In this document: positions 1-11,256 of the stretch, piece by piece
Layout: each line of letters opens with the position of its first letter
How positions within the stretch are numbered: the first letter of the stretch is position 1
Source: Cyclospora cayetanensis
Taxonomy: Eukaryota > Apicomplexa > Conoidasida > Eucoccidiorida > Eimeriidae
Assembly: GCF_002999335.1 (NCBI RefSeq)
Contig: NW_020312602.1
Location: 124,001-188,000, forward strand
DNA length: 64,000 nt
Direction of reading: 5' to 3'
Program-made: the position numbers and the translations under genes
The notes under the pieces: model-generated
What the model saw: only the letters and a program-made list of their open reading frames with translations
The model's database searches: none
What the model was told of the DNA's origin: nothing

Positions 1-1
1 C

Positions 2-949
2 ACGGCTTCATCGATGTTTGTCGGCGGCCCAGAGGACATTCCAATTGAGGGGGATGAGTTCGAAAAATCCAAGCCGAGAGTACTTTCCATCGCGGGATAC
101 AGCTTGCTTTCCCTGATTGCCCATTTTTTCGTTCAAGATGTAAGAAAGATTGTTTCTACGCCATCATGTGTCTCATTCACCCAGCTGCTTAGGTAGGAGG
201 AGCCTTGGCCATGGCAATTCTCGGCGGCTTGCTGTATTATTACTGTAGGAAGCCAACTCATCTTAGCATCACGCTGGCATTAGGCATGAGTAAGTACTGA
301 CATTAGAGGCGCTTGCGCCAGAGCTTAGTGAGCTCGTAAAGTACAGGCCTGGCAATACTATTCATGAGCGGCTTTATCTGGTTCAGTATCTTGTTGTCCA
401 CGCATCTAGTAAGCTGCATTATACAACGTGAACGACGGTTGATATGCAGTTCGTTTACTGAACAGCAAGTGTGGCTAGCAGACACCGTTACAAAACTAGA
501 GTAAGCATACAAAGAACGCGAGGATGCAGAATCAAAAACAATATTTGAGTGCAGGCTCATTGTGTATGTGCTTGACTTTTGCGCCTCTTGTCTGGCGTTG
601 TTCCAGCTCCAGTATGTCTTCGACTCGCCAACCTACCGTAGGTCGCTATCTGATTGATCGCAAGTCAAGATGAATCCCAAAGAATAATGTGTACCAATAG
701 GTGGACCGCGTTCTTTCCTTCCACGATGGGCTGAACCTGCTACTCGTAGCGACGGTTGGAGGGGGTGGTCTCCATTTCAGGTACACGGTACTGCATTACT
801 CAAAGCAACTTGGCCTTATAAGCAACGCGATCAGGGAGAAGGGCAGCGCCTTGGAGGATGGCAGTAACATTGCTCGCGTCTGTACTAAGACGAATGGCTG
901 CCCCAGCTGGGAAGCACTTGGGAACTCAAGTCAAGACAGACATCTGTAA
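2..949 (+). CDS. 3' end of a small membrane protein, function unknown (partial at left edge)
   Basis: The gene enters from the left edge. A phase-consistent model is exons 2-139, 193-289, 466-500, 701-780 and 835-949, with GT-AG boundaries at each junction and a TAA stop at 947-949. The first exon ends in a hydrophobic stretch (VLSIAGYSLLSLIAHFF), and the second opens with a glycine/alanine-rich one (VGGALAMAILGGLLYYY). Together these look like two membrane passes. A third, weaker hydrophobic stretch (LNLLLVATVGGGGLHF) lies in exon 4. The tail of about 38 residues is polar and carries two cysteines. I do not recognise the family. It converges on the HIP gene, whose stop lies 180 bp away. The 35-nt third exon is the least certain part; it is supported because it repairs the phase between exons 2 and 4. 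Confidence 0.5.
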
Positions 950-1128
950 TATTCTTGAAATCACAAAGAACTTGTCCGACGGACGGTTGACTCCAAAATG
1001 CATTCATGTATAAAGTGGCTTGAGGTATCGATGGAACCAGGTTACTAATGGGGCAAGTTACCCAAATTATGATAATACACCCAAAGAATGCCGGGAATCC
1101 ATTTAAAGACGCATTTTTTGCTGAACCG

Positions 1129-3456
1129 CTAATGAGGAACGTTGAACCCCCCTGGCATTCCCCCCCCGAATTTGCGGGTTAGCTTGGAAATCGCTTCCGC
1201 AACATCGGGATCGTCCTTGTACTTCGACATGTTCGCGGGATTCGCCAAGATGTCTTGAAACGCCGCCATCATCTGCGAAGGCAATCGCAGCAGGACAGAA
1301 CGTCTATAGTCCATGCAAAACTAGGCAGAACAGGATCCCTCGTCGTAACTGAGTGCACGCCTTGTTCTCCTTGTACTCACCTTTGGATTGGAAAACACCT
1401 GTTGCAGGTCCGGATCATTCATGGAACCGAGAAGACCTCCTGTAGAAAACGAAGAAATAAAAGATTGCTTGCACTTGGCAATACAGCGTTTCCTAATGTC
1501 TGACTAAGCTACTGAGAAAAGCACAGGTGCTCCTGAGTCAGTATCCGAGCTTACCTAGTCCTCCCATGCCACCAGGCATACCTCCTGGCATTCCTCCTGA
1601 CATACCTCCTGGCATTCCTCCTGACATACCTCCTGGCATACCTCCTGGCATTCCTCCTGACATACCTCTTGGCATTCCTCCTGGCATACCTCCTGGCATT
1701 CCTCCTGGCATTCCTCCACAGCACGATCCGCCGTCTCTACAAAATTCTGAATCGCACAGTCGTGGAAAACCGATAATTGCATTTGTACCTCAGTATCGGG
1801 ATCTAGGTTCAACGGAGAAACCTCGTTTGCCTGCAAGCGATGATACTGAAAATAATCATAGGTTGCCTACCAGCTTCACGCTTCTTTTGCTCCTCGTAGG
1901 CTCTCTGGGCGCTTTCACGCTGTGCTCGAGCTCGTTTTTCGCGCTCTTTTCTTTCCTTCTACGCAGACCAGACAAGTTTCTGAGAGAGCTGCACGATTGG
2001 CACTCTTATCGCATATAAGGGCTACGGATGGGAGAATAAGCTCAGATATTTAGACTCACGTCTTCTCTCTTCCGCTGCACAGACCTCTCGTGCTCCTCGA
2101 TCTTCTTGTACTTCTGTTCTACGAGCTTCTGCATATCCCAAATGTTTTCATCATAATCTATCTGTGGACAAAAACCCGGAGAAGTAACGGCGTCTCCAAT
2201 GGATGTTGAATTCGAGATATGTGCTAGTTGTCAGAAGCAAACAATCAATCTGCCATACCTTTTGTCCCATTTCTATGTCGCTGTGAGCTTGTTTCCAGTT
2301 TCCCAGATACCTGCAGGAAGAAGCAGTGCCTACAACAACAACCCTGTCTATAACCAGAATAGCTCCTGTATACATACGGCAGTTGCGATGCAACACAGTG
2401 TGCTGTGGCTTGCCTGTTGGCGGTCCCACGAATCCTGTAAGCCCTTGCGTTGTCTGGGTTCAGTTTCAATGCCTCATCACAGTCCCTAGCTGCGGCTGCA
2501 AATCTCCTCTGCTTCAGCAGGGCCTCAGCTCTTCGCGTATATAAAAGTGCAGTAGGGTTGCCAATGAGCAATGCAGTTGTGTAGGAGTCAATCGCTTTCC
2601 CTATGTCACCAGCCTAAACACACAGGGGATCCCCTCCAGCAATACACGCGACCCTTTTACTGCAAATGTACAAAGCAGAAGGAAAAAGCATTGTGTGTTC
2701 ATGTGATAATTACTTCTAGAGCCTGCGTCGCTGCTTCCTTGGCCTTAGCAAGCTTGTCGTAGTCATCATCCGTAAGCTCCTTTTCTCCAGCAGGTGCAAG
2801 TTCGGGTGGTGGTATGGATTCCGGTGCAACAACTTCTTCGTCATTTAGGGATTCCACCTTAAACACTTCTTCTTCAGACTGCAAACATGAAAATATGTTC
2901 CCTCGTTCAGCCATATAAATGAACACTGAAATTATCCACAATGTCAATACAGAACCCCAGAATCCGTGTCGCCAGACGTATTTCACTCGACTGCAACATC
3001 GACCCACGAGGAACTGCGTATTTGACTGACTTCTGGTTCCTCAGGCTCCTCCTCTTCTGGTAGATCGGGGATTCTAGCGCCTAATGACCAAAGATATTCT
3101 TTGAAGAAGGCAAGCTCTGGCCGGTGAAGGATTTTTGGGTCGTTGCGTACTAGCGTCACGAACGCCTCCAACTCGGCAACTGTACAACAATTGCAAACCG
3201 TAGACCACTGCACGATGCCACTTTCACATATTCACGATGAAGGAAATCATCTAAAGGATAAACTCTGCACGCACTCTGCAGTATTTCACATTTAATAATG
3301 CAGCCCAGCACCTGGAGGCGTTATCTACAACAGAATCCGCAGCCAATTATCTATGCTCAAGGAAGCAAAACGCTTACATCAGCCCTTGCATATATAGCAT
3401 GCCGTTTGTGATAAGGAACATTGACACCTACTCTTCTCTTCCCCGAATGCTGCCAT
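1129..3456 (-). CDS. ST13: HIP, Hsc70-interacting protein (ST13-like co-chaperone)
   Basis: Cytosolic co-chaperone that binds the Hsp70 ATPase domain and stabilises its ADP state. Ten exons read in phase: 3432-3456, 3031-3179, 2714-2878, 2414-2613, 2259-2310, 2060-2161, 1871-1958, 1555-1746, 1381-1439 and 1129-1272, giving 391 residues. In order they encode the N-terminal HIP dimerisation segment ([14 protein letters not shown]), an acidic linker, TPR repeats ([20 protein letters not shown] and the following [20 protein letters not shown]), a charged helix, about 14 Gly-Gly-Met-Pro-like repeats, and the C-terminal STI1/DP domain with the family motif [15 protein letters not shown]. Start choice: the ATG at 3456 opens an 8-codon exon whose phase fits and whose product aligns with the family N-terminus. 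The intron after 2414 uses a GC donor. Length matches animal ST13 (about 370 residues). Confidence 0.93.
1569..1725 (-). repeat. 12-bp coding minisatellite encoding GGMP repeats in HIP
   Basis: About 14 imperfect copies of a 12-bp unit. On the minus strand they encode Gly-Gly-Met-Pro, with some Gly-Gly-Met-Ser. GGMP repeats are a known feature of HIP proteins between the charged helix and the C-terminal domain, so the array is coding and sits in the expected place. Confidence 0.9.
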
Positions 3457-5082
3457 TGTCTCTCTAAATCACCACGATCGAACGGGGTGCCCTCAGGCTG
3501 GCAGTTGTGGCAATCCGGTACACAGCAGAGAAGGACTCTCTATCTGCAGTTAATAAAAGACGTATCTAGTCCATAATCTGTGAGTGAATTGAAAGAACTC
3601 CGAGTGGTTATGGCAGAAGGATAGCTGTGAATCTTGTGACATGTGCGGCTTTGGGGCTTGGCCACTGCGGCGCCGCTGTGTGATAGACCACACACCAAAG
3701 TCTCACGCATGAGGTCGGGGATTGAGCAATATCTGTGCAATATAGGAAGCTAAACAAGCTGGAGAGATGCAGTGTTGAGCTGGTCCCCACTAAGTAAGGC
3801 GCGGAGAATCACGCCAAACCGTCGGCAGACCCCGTGGGGGTTATGTCTCACGCTAAAATGATAAAATAAGGCGATCTCACGCAAACAGCTGTCGCTTTTT
3901 TCTGTGCTACCTGGTGAAGGCGGGGTTTAAGCTTTCTGCTAGTTTACTTTGGGATAGACTTTTCCGGGGCATGCAGAACAATACGTCAGTCGTGTACATG
4001 TAGTTCCACCCATCCACATACAAAACCTGCATATTGCATACGATGTCCTGTGAATAAGGAAGCTCGATTGCATGTCCGATCTCGGGCCTTCCTTCCATAT
4101 TACTCGTGTATCAAATACATCCGATGCCTTACTGAGGCAGTGCACTGGCTGCAAAATAATCTTATAGGCACCTCGATCCACCTGAAACCACTTCTTCGAA
4201 GATGTGTGGGAGCAAAATTTCTTTTCGTTTCGATGAGGCCTTCAAGCAGAGGTTTTCTTTACATTATTTAGGCAGTGTCATTTTACTGCACCGACTGAAA
4301 TGAGCTATTGATGACGAATAACGCAAAACAGCACCACTCACCAGGCCTCCGTAGAAAGGGTAGCCAAGAATCGTAGGCAAGTTTACAATAAATAAGATGC
4401 AAATGCTCATGGAGGATTCTTTGGAAGTGGAAGCAACCGGAATGCCAAACGAATACCTGTGTACTAGCTCCATCGAAATCTGTAGAGTAAAAAAGATGAA
4501 AGTGGCCTGAAGCGTGCCGTAGAGAGTAAACGGGGGTGCATCAGAGTAAGTACAGATCATCCCCCTTTGTGTTGCCCTTGATGCGTTCTACAAGAACGCA
4601 AGCATTGTGAAGGGTCAGTTGGAAAATTCAAGAAATCGGCACTAAGTAGTAGTAGGAATTCTCAGGCTTGCACTTCAGCAGCTTGAGGAATCAGATCGGT
4701 ATCAATCTTCTATGTTCCGCATTGTACGTGCTAGTACAACTCTCTCGCTCACTATCATCGGCGTTTACATTCTATCGCCACCGAAGCCACCCGGCTGCAA
4801 ATGGAATATATTTCACCTCGTTGGTGAAACCCAAGCCCCAAATCCCCAGTGCCTATCCCTGTCTGCGCCTACGCAGTTCTTGCTCACTATCCACTCTTTT
4901 ACTCATTTGACGCAAAGCGCTACGCTCGTCTATGTCCCTGCAATGCAGCCTATCCACCCTGTTGTTATCTATAGCTGATCTATACGGCCTGACGCAAAGA
5001 ACCAGAAAAGTGGCGAAGGGGGCGTTAGGCGAAACGACGCGCACCTAGGCAAGTTCTCTTCGCTTCTGTGAAGGGGTACACT
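3457..5082. other. Intergenic region upstream of HIP, possible unassigned exons
   Basis: No convincing gene. On the minus strand, 4264-4560 is open and encodes hydrophobic stretches (SICILFIVNLPTILGYPFYG) ending at a good donor (CTG then GTGAGT). The stretch 3907-4181 is open in two frames at once. These could be exons of a small membrane protein, but I found no start, no chain of compatible phases and no family resemblance. The HIP promoter should lie in 3457-3800. Confidence 0.3.
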
Positions 5083-8000
5083 TCAGCCTACAGAAGCCTG
5101 TTGCTTTAGCTGCCCCGATTGCCTGATTTGCTGCGTTGCACGTTTCTCTCTGGCCGCCTGCAGGAGTCGATGTAGGCGGTTCGCATGGCGGCGAGCTGCC
5201 GTAATTTGCTCCACAAGTGGGGCACTCAGGGCCTTCGTTGCAGCACCAGTGAACCCTCCGGAAAAATCCTGCGGCAGCCCAAACGCATCAGTGGGGCGAA
5301 TATTACTTTGCCTTCGAAGTGCTCCGATTTTTACGGAAGGTTAGAACCCGCTTTCCCCTCTCACGATGGCGGACGGCCCCTGCTGCCACCCTTGAACTGT
5401 AGACAAAGCGCAGTACTCTACAAACGCGGGCGAACTCCCCCGTTCCGTAGCACAGGCAACCACTCCATAGTCAAGAGCACATTCGCAAAAAGGCATGTAC
5501 GGCGGATCCAGGCCCGGGTAGCGGAAAAGATGGCCTTGATAAGGTGTGATGATGCGCAGTGACGCACTTGGGAGTTCTCGAGCTCCGCTTTGATCGCATC
5601 GAGCGCCTGAACAAGTCGTGTCCTCTTCTTGTCCTGAGCAGCAGCGAGCACGACTTGTAGCGCCCCTCCGTCGTGAGCTATTTTTCTATGGGGAGATGAG
5701 CGTTCTCACCATCATTACTCTAAGAGCTCAGATGCAAGGCACGCCGAGGGGCAACGCTGTAAGTGGTGTGTGTTCTAAGACTCTAGACACACCTCTGGCA
5801 ACGTTGTGCTGTAGAAGTGCCGCAGCAACTCTCCCAAGCGGGCCTGTCGGGTTCTCACTGCATTTACCGTGGCCAGCTCATAGTCCACTGAGGCAAAAAT
5901 ACAAGAAATGAAGCAGGAAGCACCCGAGACTGGAGACGTGTATGAAACAGCACAGCAGCGGAGGTCCTATGCATGCCCTAAATATGAGATAGCGTTTTGA
6001 ACTCCTTCGCGCAGAGGGAAGGCCGGAGCCGCGGCAAGTGTCAACTGCGTTCTGTTGGAAAGGAGCTTTCGGAGTAAAAAAAGAAAAGCACAGCAAGAGC
6101 AAGGCGACCAAGGGAGCCCGCGGCAGGGATGTCTGGTTTGGCCTTACGCGTTGCAACCTGAGCTGCCTTATCCTTTTGGCACAGTTTCGTGTTGAAGACG
6201 AACATATAGCGCCCAGTCTCGTAGACTGCTGCCACCTCCTCTGCCTGTAGCCAGCACCCGCAGCACCGGCCAAAAAATTGCAGTCTACATGGGATCATCG
6301 CGGATCGGAGGTCCTTGCATCAGCCTCTGCCTTTTGAATTTAGCGACGCAGTTCGCTTCGCTTTGCACCAAACTGCATTTTCCTAGGGCTCCCCAAAGGG
6401 AATTTCTCGTGGCTGCCTAACGAAGCAGACTGTGTACGGCTTACAGCCTGGAGAGCGCCTTTGTTCCTCTCGTTTGCTCGCTCTTTCTGCGCCCACAGCC
6501 AGGCATGCGCAGCCTTGGCTTCTTGCGCGGCTTGAGCGTTCTCTGCTGTGGCCGTGTCTGTGTCTGCTGCGTTTGCGGCGCCCTTGCCTCGTGGCGCTCC
6601 GGCTGTTGCCTCTGCTGCTGCTGCTGCTGCTGTAGCTGAGGAAGGGCCCCCCCTGACGGCTTCCGCAGAAGCCGCTGGAGACATGCCCTTAGAGACGCGA
6701 GAACCAGCGGCGTAGAGCTGCCGCCTGCTCACTTCAAGAGTCTGGTATCTGGCGGGTGCAGCGTCCTGCAAGGCCAGTTGCAGCGACACGTGTCAGCATA
6801 CCAATTAGCTGCTACTCTGCATGTGTGTAGCGAGCTACGAAAGGAGCGCACAAGATCCTTCTGAACCCTCTAGCAAGCAAGGGCCGAAGACCTCCCATAC
6901 GCTCAACGCAAGGCTCACGTTCAGCTCTTCAAGGCGCAGTGACGCCAGCAACGGCGCTTCTTCTTCCAAGACTCCGTAACCCACTGCAGCCGCAGCAGCA
7001 GCAGCAGCAGCAGCAGCCACACGGTGACAGCCACCCCCCTTCCCGCTATGCAGTGGCTGGACGGAAGAAGAGGCCCCCAGCAGAGAAAGCGTTAGTGGGT
7101 GTGCGCAGGGGTAAAGACGCCGGGGGAAGCCAACGTCAGTGGCAACAAGTCTCCATGTAGGACTCACGAGTGGCTGCTTCGCTCGCGGGTACTGCTGGAA
7201 TGCTCATATTAGCCCCTGCAGAGGTTCTGGGGTGTTTCTTGCGCTGCTCCTGCTGCAGTAGCAGCTGCAGCTTCTCTTGAGGGCCGGTCGTATCGCTGAT
7301 GGCTGCGGCAGCTGCTGCTGGCTGCAGCAGTTGCTGCAACAGGAGGCGCTGAGAGTGACGGTTGAAGCGACTCACGAGGCAGCCGACGCTTGCAGTGGCA
7401 GTCGCATCACCAGAGGGAGCCGCAGCAGACCCTAAAGAAGGCGGCACGGGTAGCTCCGCGAGATCACCTGCCAAAGACGACAAACCATCTGGCAGTCCAA
7501 AGCCCCTCACCCGTAAGTCGGCATCCGAGAGTAGCGTCCTCTCTATCCCTGGTAGCGATAGTGTATCACGTGCTGAGAGGGGCTGCAGCCACGTTCGCAT
7601 ACATACATATTATACACACGCACACATACACATTACATATTATACGCACACATACATATTATACACACACACACATACATATTATACGCACACATACATA
7701 TTATACACACACACACATACATATTATACACACACACATACATATTATACAGACACATACATATTATACAGACACACTGCAAAAAGCAAAGCAGGAGGCT
7801 CAACAACCCCCACAGAAGCGCTCACGGCACATACGGGGAACCACTGCAGCCAGGCTGCGCCTGGTGCTGCAGTGGTTCCCCGTATGTGCCAAGACAGACA
7901 GCAAAGTCGGCAGCAGCAAGGGCAGCCTCTGCATGCAGCACAGGTGAACGCGAAGCATGCAGCACAACAAGCCGTGGGAGCCGCCACCAGCTGCAGCAGC

Positions 8001-8318
8001 ACAAGAAGGGGTAGCAACTCTGGCTGGCTGATATAGCTTTACCGTTTCCTTCAAAAACGCCGCCACAAAAGCCGAAGCCTCTGCATCGTCTGACTCCTTC
8101 TGCCTCTCAGGGAGGCCGATGCCTCTCTGGAAGTACTGTGAGCGAAAGATGCGACCCCAGAAGCGGTCAGCAGCCATACGCCCTAAGAAACCAGAGCAGC
8201 AATGCACGAGGACACCTCGAGGTACAAGTATAAGTGTATATATATATATGTATGTATGTGTGTGTGTATGCATACATGAATGTACAGCATATGCACCCGT
8301 ACAAGCACATATGTAAAT

Positions 8319-8380
<62 letters not shown>

Positions 8381-11124
8381 ATGAACGCATGGCAGGTTAA
8401 CGTCCTATCTAGGAAGGACTGGTTGTTCTGAGCAGAACGCTTGGCAGCAGTTGTTGCTGCTTCAGTTGTTGCTGCTTCAGTTGTTGCTGCTGCTGCCGTG
8501 TCTCCGAGCACCGTTCTAGCGGCAGGCTGAATTCTCGAGCGGGAGGAATAGCAGCAAGGCACTGGTGGGCTCAGTGCTGCGTCTGCAGGCTTGCCTGTTT
8601 CTACGAGGGCAGCGTGCGCAGTCCTGATGGTGGAGTCTTCCTTCAGGATCTGACTAAGCATTTGCTCGCTGCAGTCGACTACCAGCTCTGCAGGCAAGCC
8701 TGCCTGTCCAGACTGGGGAGGCCCCATATGATACTGCGGAGGTCGTGACAAGAAGGAGGCGGAGACAGCCTCAGCTGCGCAGCCAGTACAAGCAGCGGCG
8801 TAGCGCCAAGACCACTATATGCGCAGCGAGAGCAGCAGCAGTGAAAGCTCCCTCTGTCTTCACGACAACGCGGCACTAAGAAATAGACGGTGGCAGCAGT
8901 GGCGAGGGCAGAGAAAGCAGCAGTGAAATCTCCCTCTGTCTCCACGACAACGAGGCACTAAGAAATAGACGGTGGCAGCAGTAGCAAGGGCAGCGAGAGC
9001 AGCAGTGACAGCTCCCTCTGTCTTCACGACAACGAGGCACTAAGAAAAAGACGGTGGCAGCAGTAGCAAGGGCAGCGAGAGCAGCAGTGACAGCTCCCTC
9101 TGTCTTCACGACAACGAGGCACTAAGAAAAAGACGGTAGCAGCAGTAGCAAGGGCAGCGAAAGCAGCAGTGACAGCTTTCTCTCTCTCCACGACAACGAG
9201 GCACTAAGAAAAAGACGGCAGCAGCAGTGGCATCTCCTCTCCACAACGACAGGGCACTTCCTGCCTCAGAAACGAGGCAGCAGTAGCGGTGGCAGCAGGA
9301 TCAAAGGCAGCAGTGCCACCACTACCACCCCCGTGGCGTCAGACAGCAGCGCAGAAAATTTTGAAGCCGCGATGCGACTGCCTTGCAAGCGCCAGACGAC
9401 GCGGAGAATTGTGCCATAGGGTAAGAGAAGTATTACGTGCTGGTTGGGGTTGGAGAGCTTGCAGCTGCTGCTGATGCAGCCTCCAGAATTCACTGTCCGA
9501 TAAGCCCCCATGGGAAGTGGCATCTACACTCTGATGCGCGTCAGGCGGTCCTACAAGCGCCTGATAGACTGCCATTAGCTCTCGATTTTGCTGCAGCAAC
9601 TGCTGCTGGAACTGCTGCAGCTGTTCAGACTCCTGTTGTCGTTGCTGCTGCAACAGCTTCTCGAGACTCGGTGGTTCGGGAGGTGAAAGAGGGGCAGCTG
9701 CTGTAGCAGCAGACGGTTCTAGGAAAGCAGCACTGATGTCACACGAGCGCAGAAGCAGCCGCAGCGGCAGCGTAAGCGAATCGAAGCATCACAGAGCTTC
9801 TTGGCAAAAAATAGAGGCGTCGCTCAACGCACGCGGATCGAGAGACACACCCATTACGCGCAAGACTGCCGTCTGCCAGACACACCTGGAGGAGGCACCT
9901 GCGACTCCTGATGCCGAAGACTTTTGACGAAGAGTTCTCTGTGAAGAGAGGCCTCCTGGTGGGAGCTGCTGTCTGTCAGTCGCTGCTGGTGCTGCTGCAG
10001 ATGCGCCTTCTGCCTTTGCTGCACTGCCTGCAGCCTCGGATTCTTGCCGATCGCTTTGAGGCCCCTCCAATTGCTGCAGCTGTGCCTGCTGCTGTTGCAA
10101 TTGTTGTTGCTGCTGTTGCTGCAGCTGCTGCTGCCGCAGATCTTCCTGCTGCAATAAGGCCGGCGCGATTCGCAGCGGAGTCTCTGCGGGAAGCTGCAGC
10201 AGCTGCAGCAGCAGTGGTACTTCCAAGGGGCATAGCTGCATCGTACAAAGAGGCAAAAGTGCTGCGCACATCAGCCTCTCGGCAAAATCACAGCCTTCAA
10301 CATCCCTCCTTCCTTCAGCACGCGTTCCGCATGAGCCTCCCTCCCCCTGCTCCTCAACCCCCACAACTGTAGCGGCAGCGACAGAAGCTCCTACAGCAGA
10401 AAAAAAAGCCAACTTACAAGGCTGCTGCTGGATTGGACAGTTCTTGACGCGGAGGCTAACGTCTGCAGAGAGCGGCAGCAGAGCTCCATCTTCTCGCGAA
10501 CTCCCAAGAAGTCAACAACCACAGACTGCACTGCCATTCCCGTCCCCCCCCCAGCCGCCTCTGCAGCAGCAGCAGCAGCTGCTGTGGGAACGAAATACGA
10601 CATGCGCGCCTGAACAGCAGGTAAGAAACAGCACCAACGCATGTCGTGTTAGCGCGAGCACCAGATTTGCTGCTGCATACGTGCGGCGCCCTGAAGGAAG
10701 GCGGGGAGACAGCGAGGCAGGCAGAACCAGTGGCACACACAAAGGCGAAAAAGTAAGCAAGGGCAGCAGGAAACAGCAGCAGGAGGCATTTAAGAACCTT
10801 TGCGGCTTTCTTTGAGCGCTCAGTTGCAGTCCACGCGGCCAGAGGAAACTGCAGCAGCAGCTCCCAGCAAGAGGAGCTGCTGCTGCTACTGCTGGGAATG
10901 CTGGCACTAGCGTCGCCCTCGCCATCAGCGCTTTTGCTAGGGCTCCCTTTATGCGATGCGAAAAGCAGACGCTTGGCAGATAACACGATGACTCCCTCCC
11001 TGCCCAGTGCCTTCACGGGCTCAAAGCGCCAGCAGCAAACCTCTGGAGCCTGCGGCTGCAGCTCTTCCTGCAATCGCTGCTGGGGAGCGTCTTGTGGACA
11101 CGCCATTGTTGCAGCTAAAGGCAT
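5083..11124 (-). CDS. TFB1: TFIIH core subunit p62 / Tfb1 (GTF2H1 homologue)
   Basis: Structural subunit of TFIIH, acting in RNA polymerase II initiation and nucleotide excision repair. Identified exons: 10798-11124 and 10418-10609 (N-terminal PH-like domain), a poly-Gln linker about 9918-10370 (limits uncertain), 9437-9732 (BSD1, LSDSEFWRLHQ), 8379-8733, 8043-8182 (BSD2, FWGRIFRSQYFQR), 7168-7582 (SRFNRHSQRLL, matching the RFNHHS block of human p62), 6919-6983, 6445-6765, 6148-6244, 5568-5677 and 5083-5268. The last exon has a C-terminal helix (APLVEQITAARRHANRLHRL) matching the end of human p62. From 8733 to the stop every phase agrees. One short exon between BSD1 and 8733 is probably missing from my model. 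I chose the ATG at 11124; 11106 is the alternative. The frame stays open upstream to 11256. Divergent from PGS1. Confidence 0.88.
7604..7788. repeat. Microsatellite of about 21-bp CA/TATTA units in a p62 intron
   Basis: Repeated units of the form CATACATATTATACACACACA with length variation in the CA part. The array lies in the intron between the BSD2 exon (ends 8043) and the next exon (starts 7582), so it is not coding. Low-complexity reading frames across it are artefacts. Confidence 0.9.
7826..7890. repeat. Perfect 24-bp inverted repeat (hairpin) in a p62 intron
   Basis: Arms 7826-7849 and 7867-7890 are exact reverse complements (24 of 24). Inside the 17-nt spacer a further 6-bp stem (7850-7855 with 7859-7864) closes on a 3-nt loop, leaving a 2-nt bulge. 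The whole could fold as about 30 base pairs in DNA or pre-mRNA. No flanking direct repeat or coding content was seen. Confidence 0.9.
8234..8374. repeat. TA/TG-rich tract and 55-bp (CA)n microsatellite touching a splice donor
   Basis: A TATATA/TGTATG tract (about 8236-8275) is followed by an uninterrupted CA run at 8320-8374. On the minus strand the run reads (TG)n directly downstream of the p62 splice donor (GTGAGT, first base at 8378). The donor is therefore the upstream end of the repeat. Confidence 0.9.
8800..9230. repeat. 82-bp tandem minisatellite in a p62 intron
   Basis: About five head-to-tail copies with period 82-83 bp. The block CTCCCTCTGTC recurs at about 8848, 8930, 9012 and 9094, and a diverged copy lies near 9177. 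Each copy also contains GGCACTAAGAAA, which on the minus strand looks like a pyrimidine tract plus acceptor (TTTCTTAG). The array lies between the BSD1 exon and the exon starting at 8733. Confidence 0.85.
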
Positions 11125-11256
11125 CGACTGCTGCTCAAACTTGCGGCTGCGGGCGGTGCAGCAGCTTCCGCTGCTCTTAGCGAAGGCAGCAGCAGCCAAG
11201 CACCCGCAGCGCTTTTTGCTGTCTTCGCTACTGCTATGGCGCCTGTTAATGCACAA

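Noticed and set aside
1555..1836. Minus-strand Glu-Cys-Gln repeat frame and plus-strand Pro-Ile repeat frame over the HIP array
   Set aside because: They are other frames of the GGMP-coding minisatellite; only the GGMP frame joins neighbouring exons in phase.
7362..8431. His/Thr/Tyr- and Cys/Val-rich open frames
   Set aside because: They read through CA/TATTA and (CA)n microsatellites inside p62 introns.
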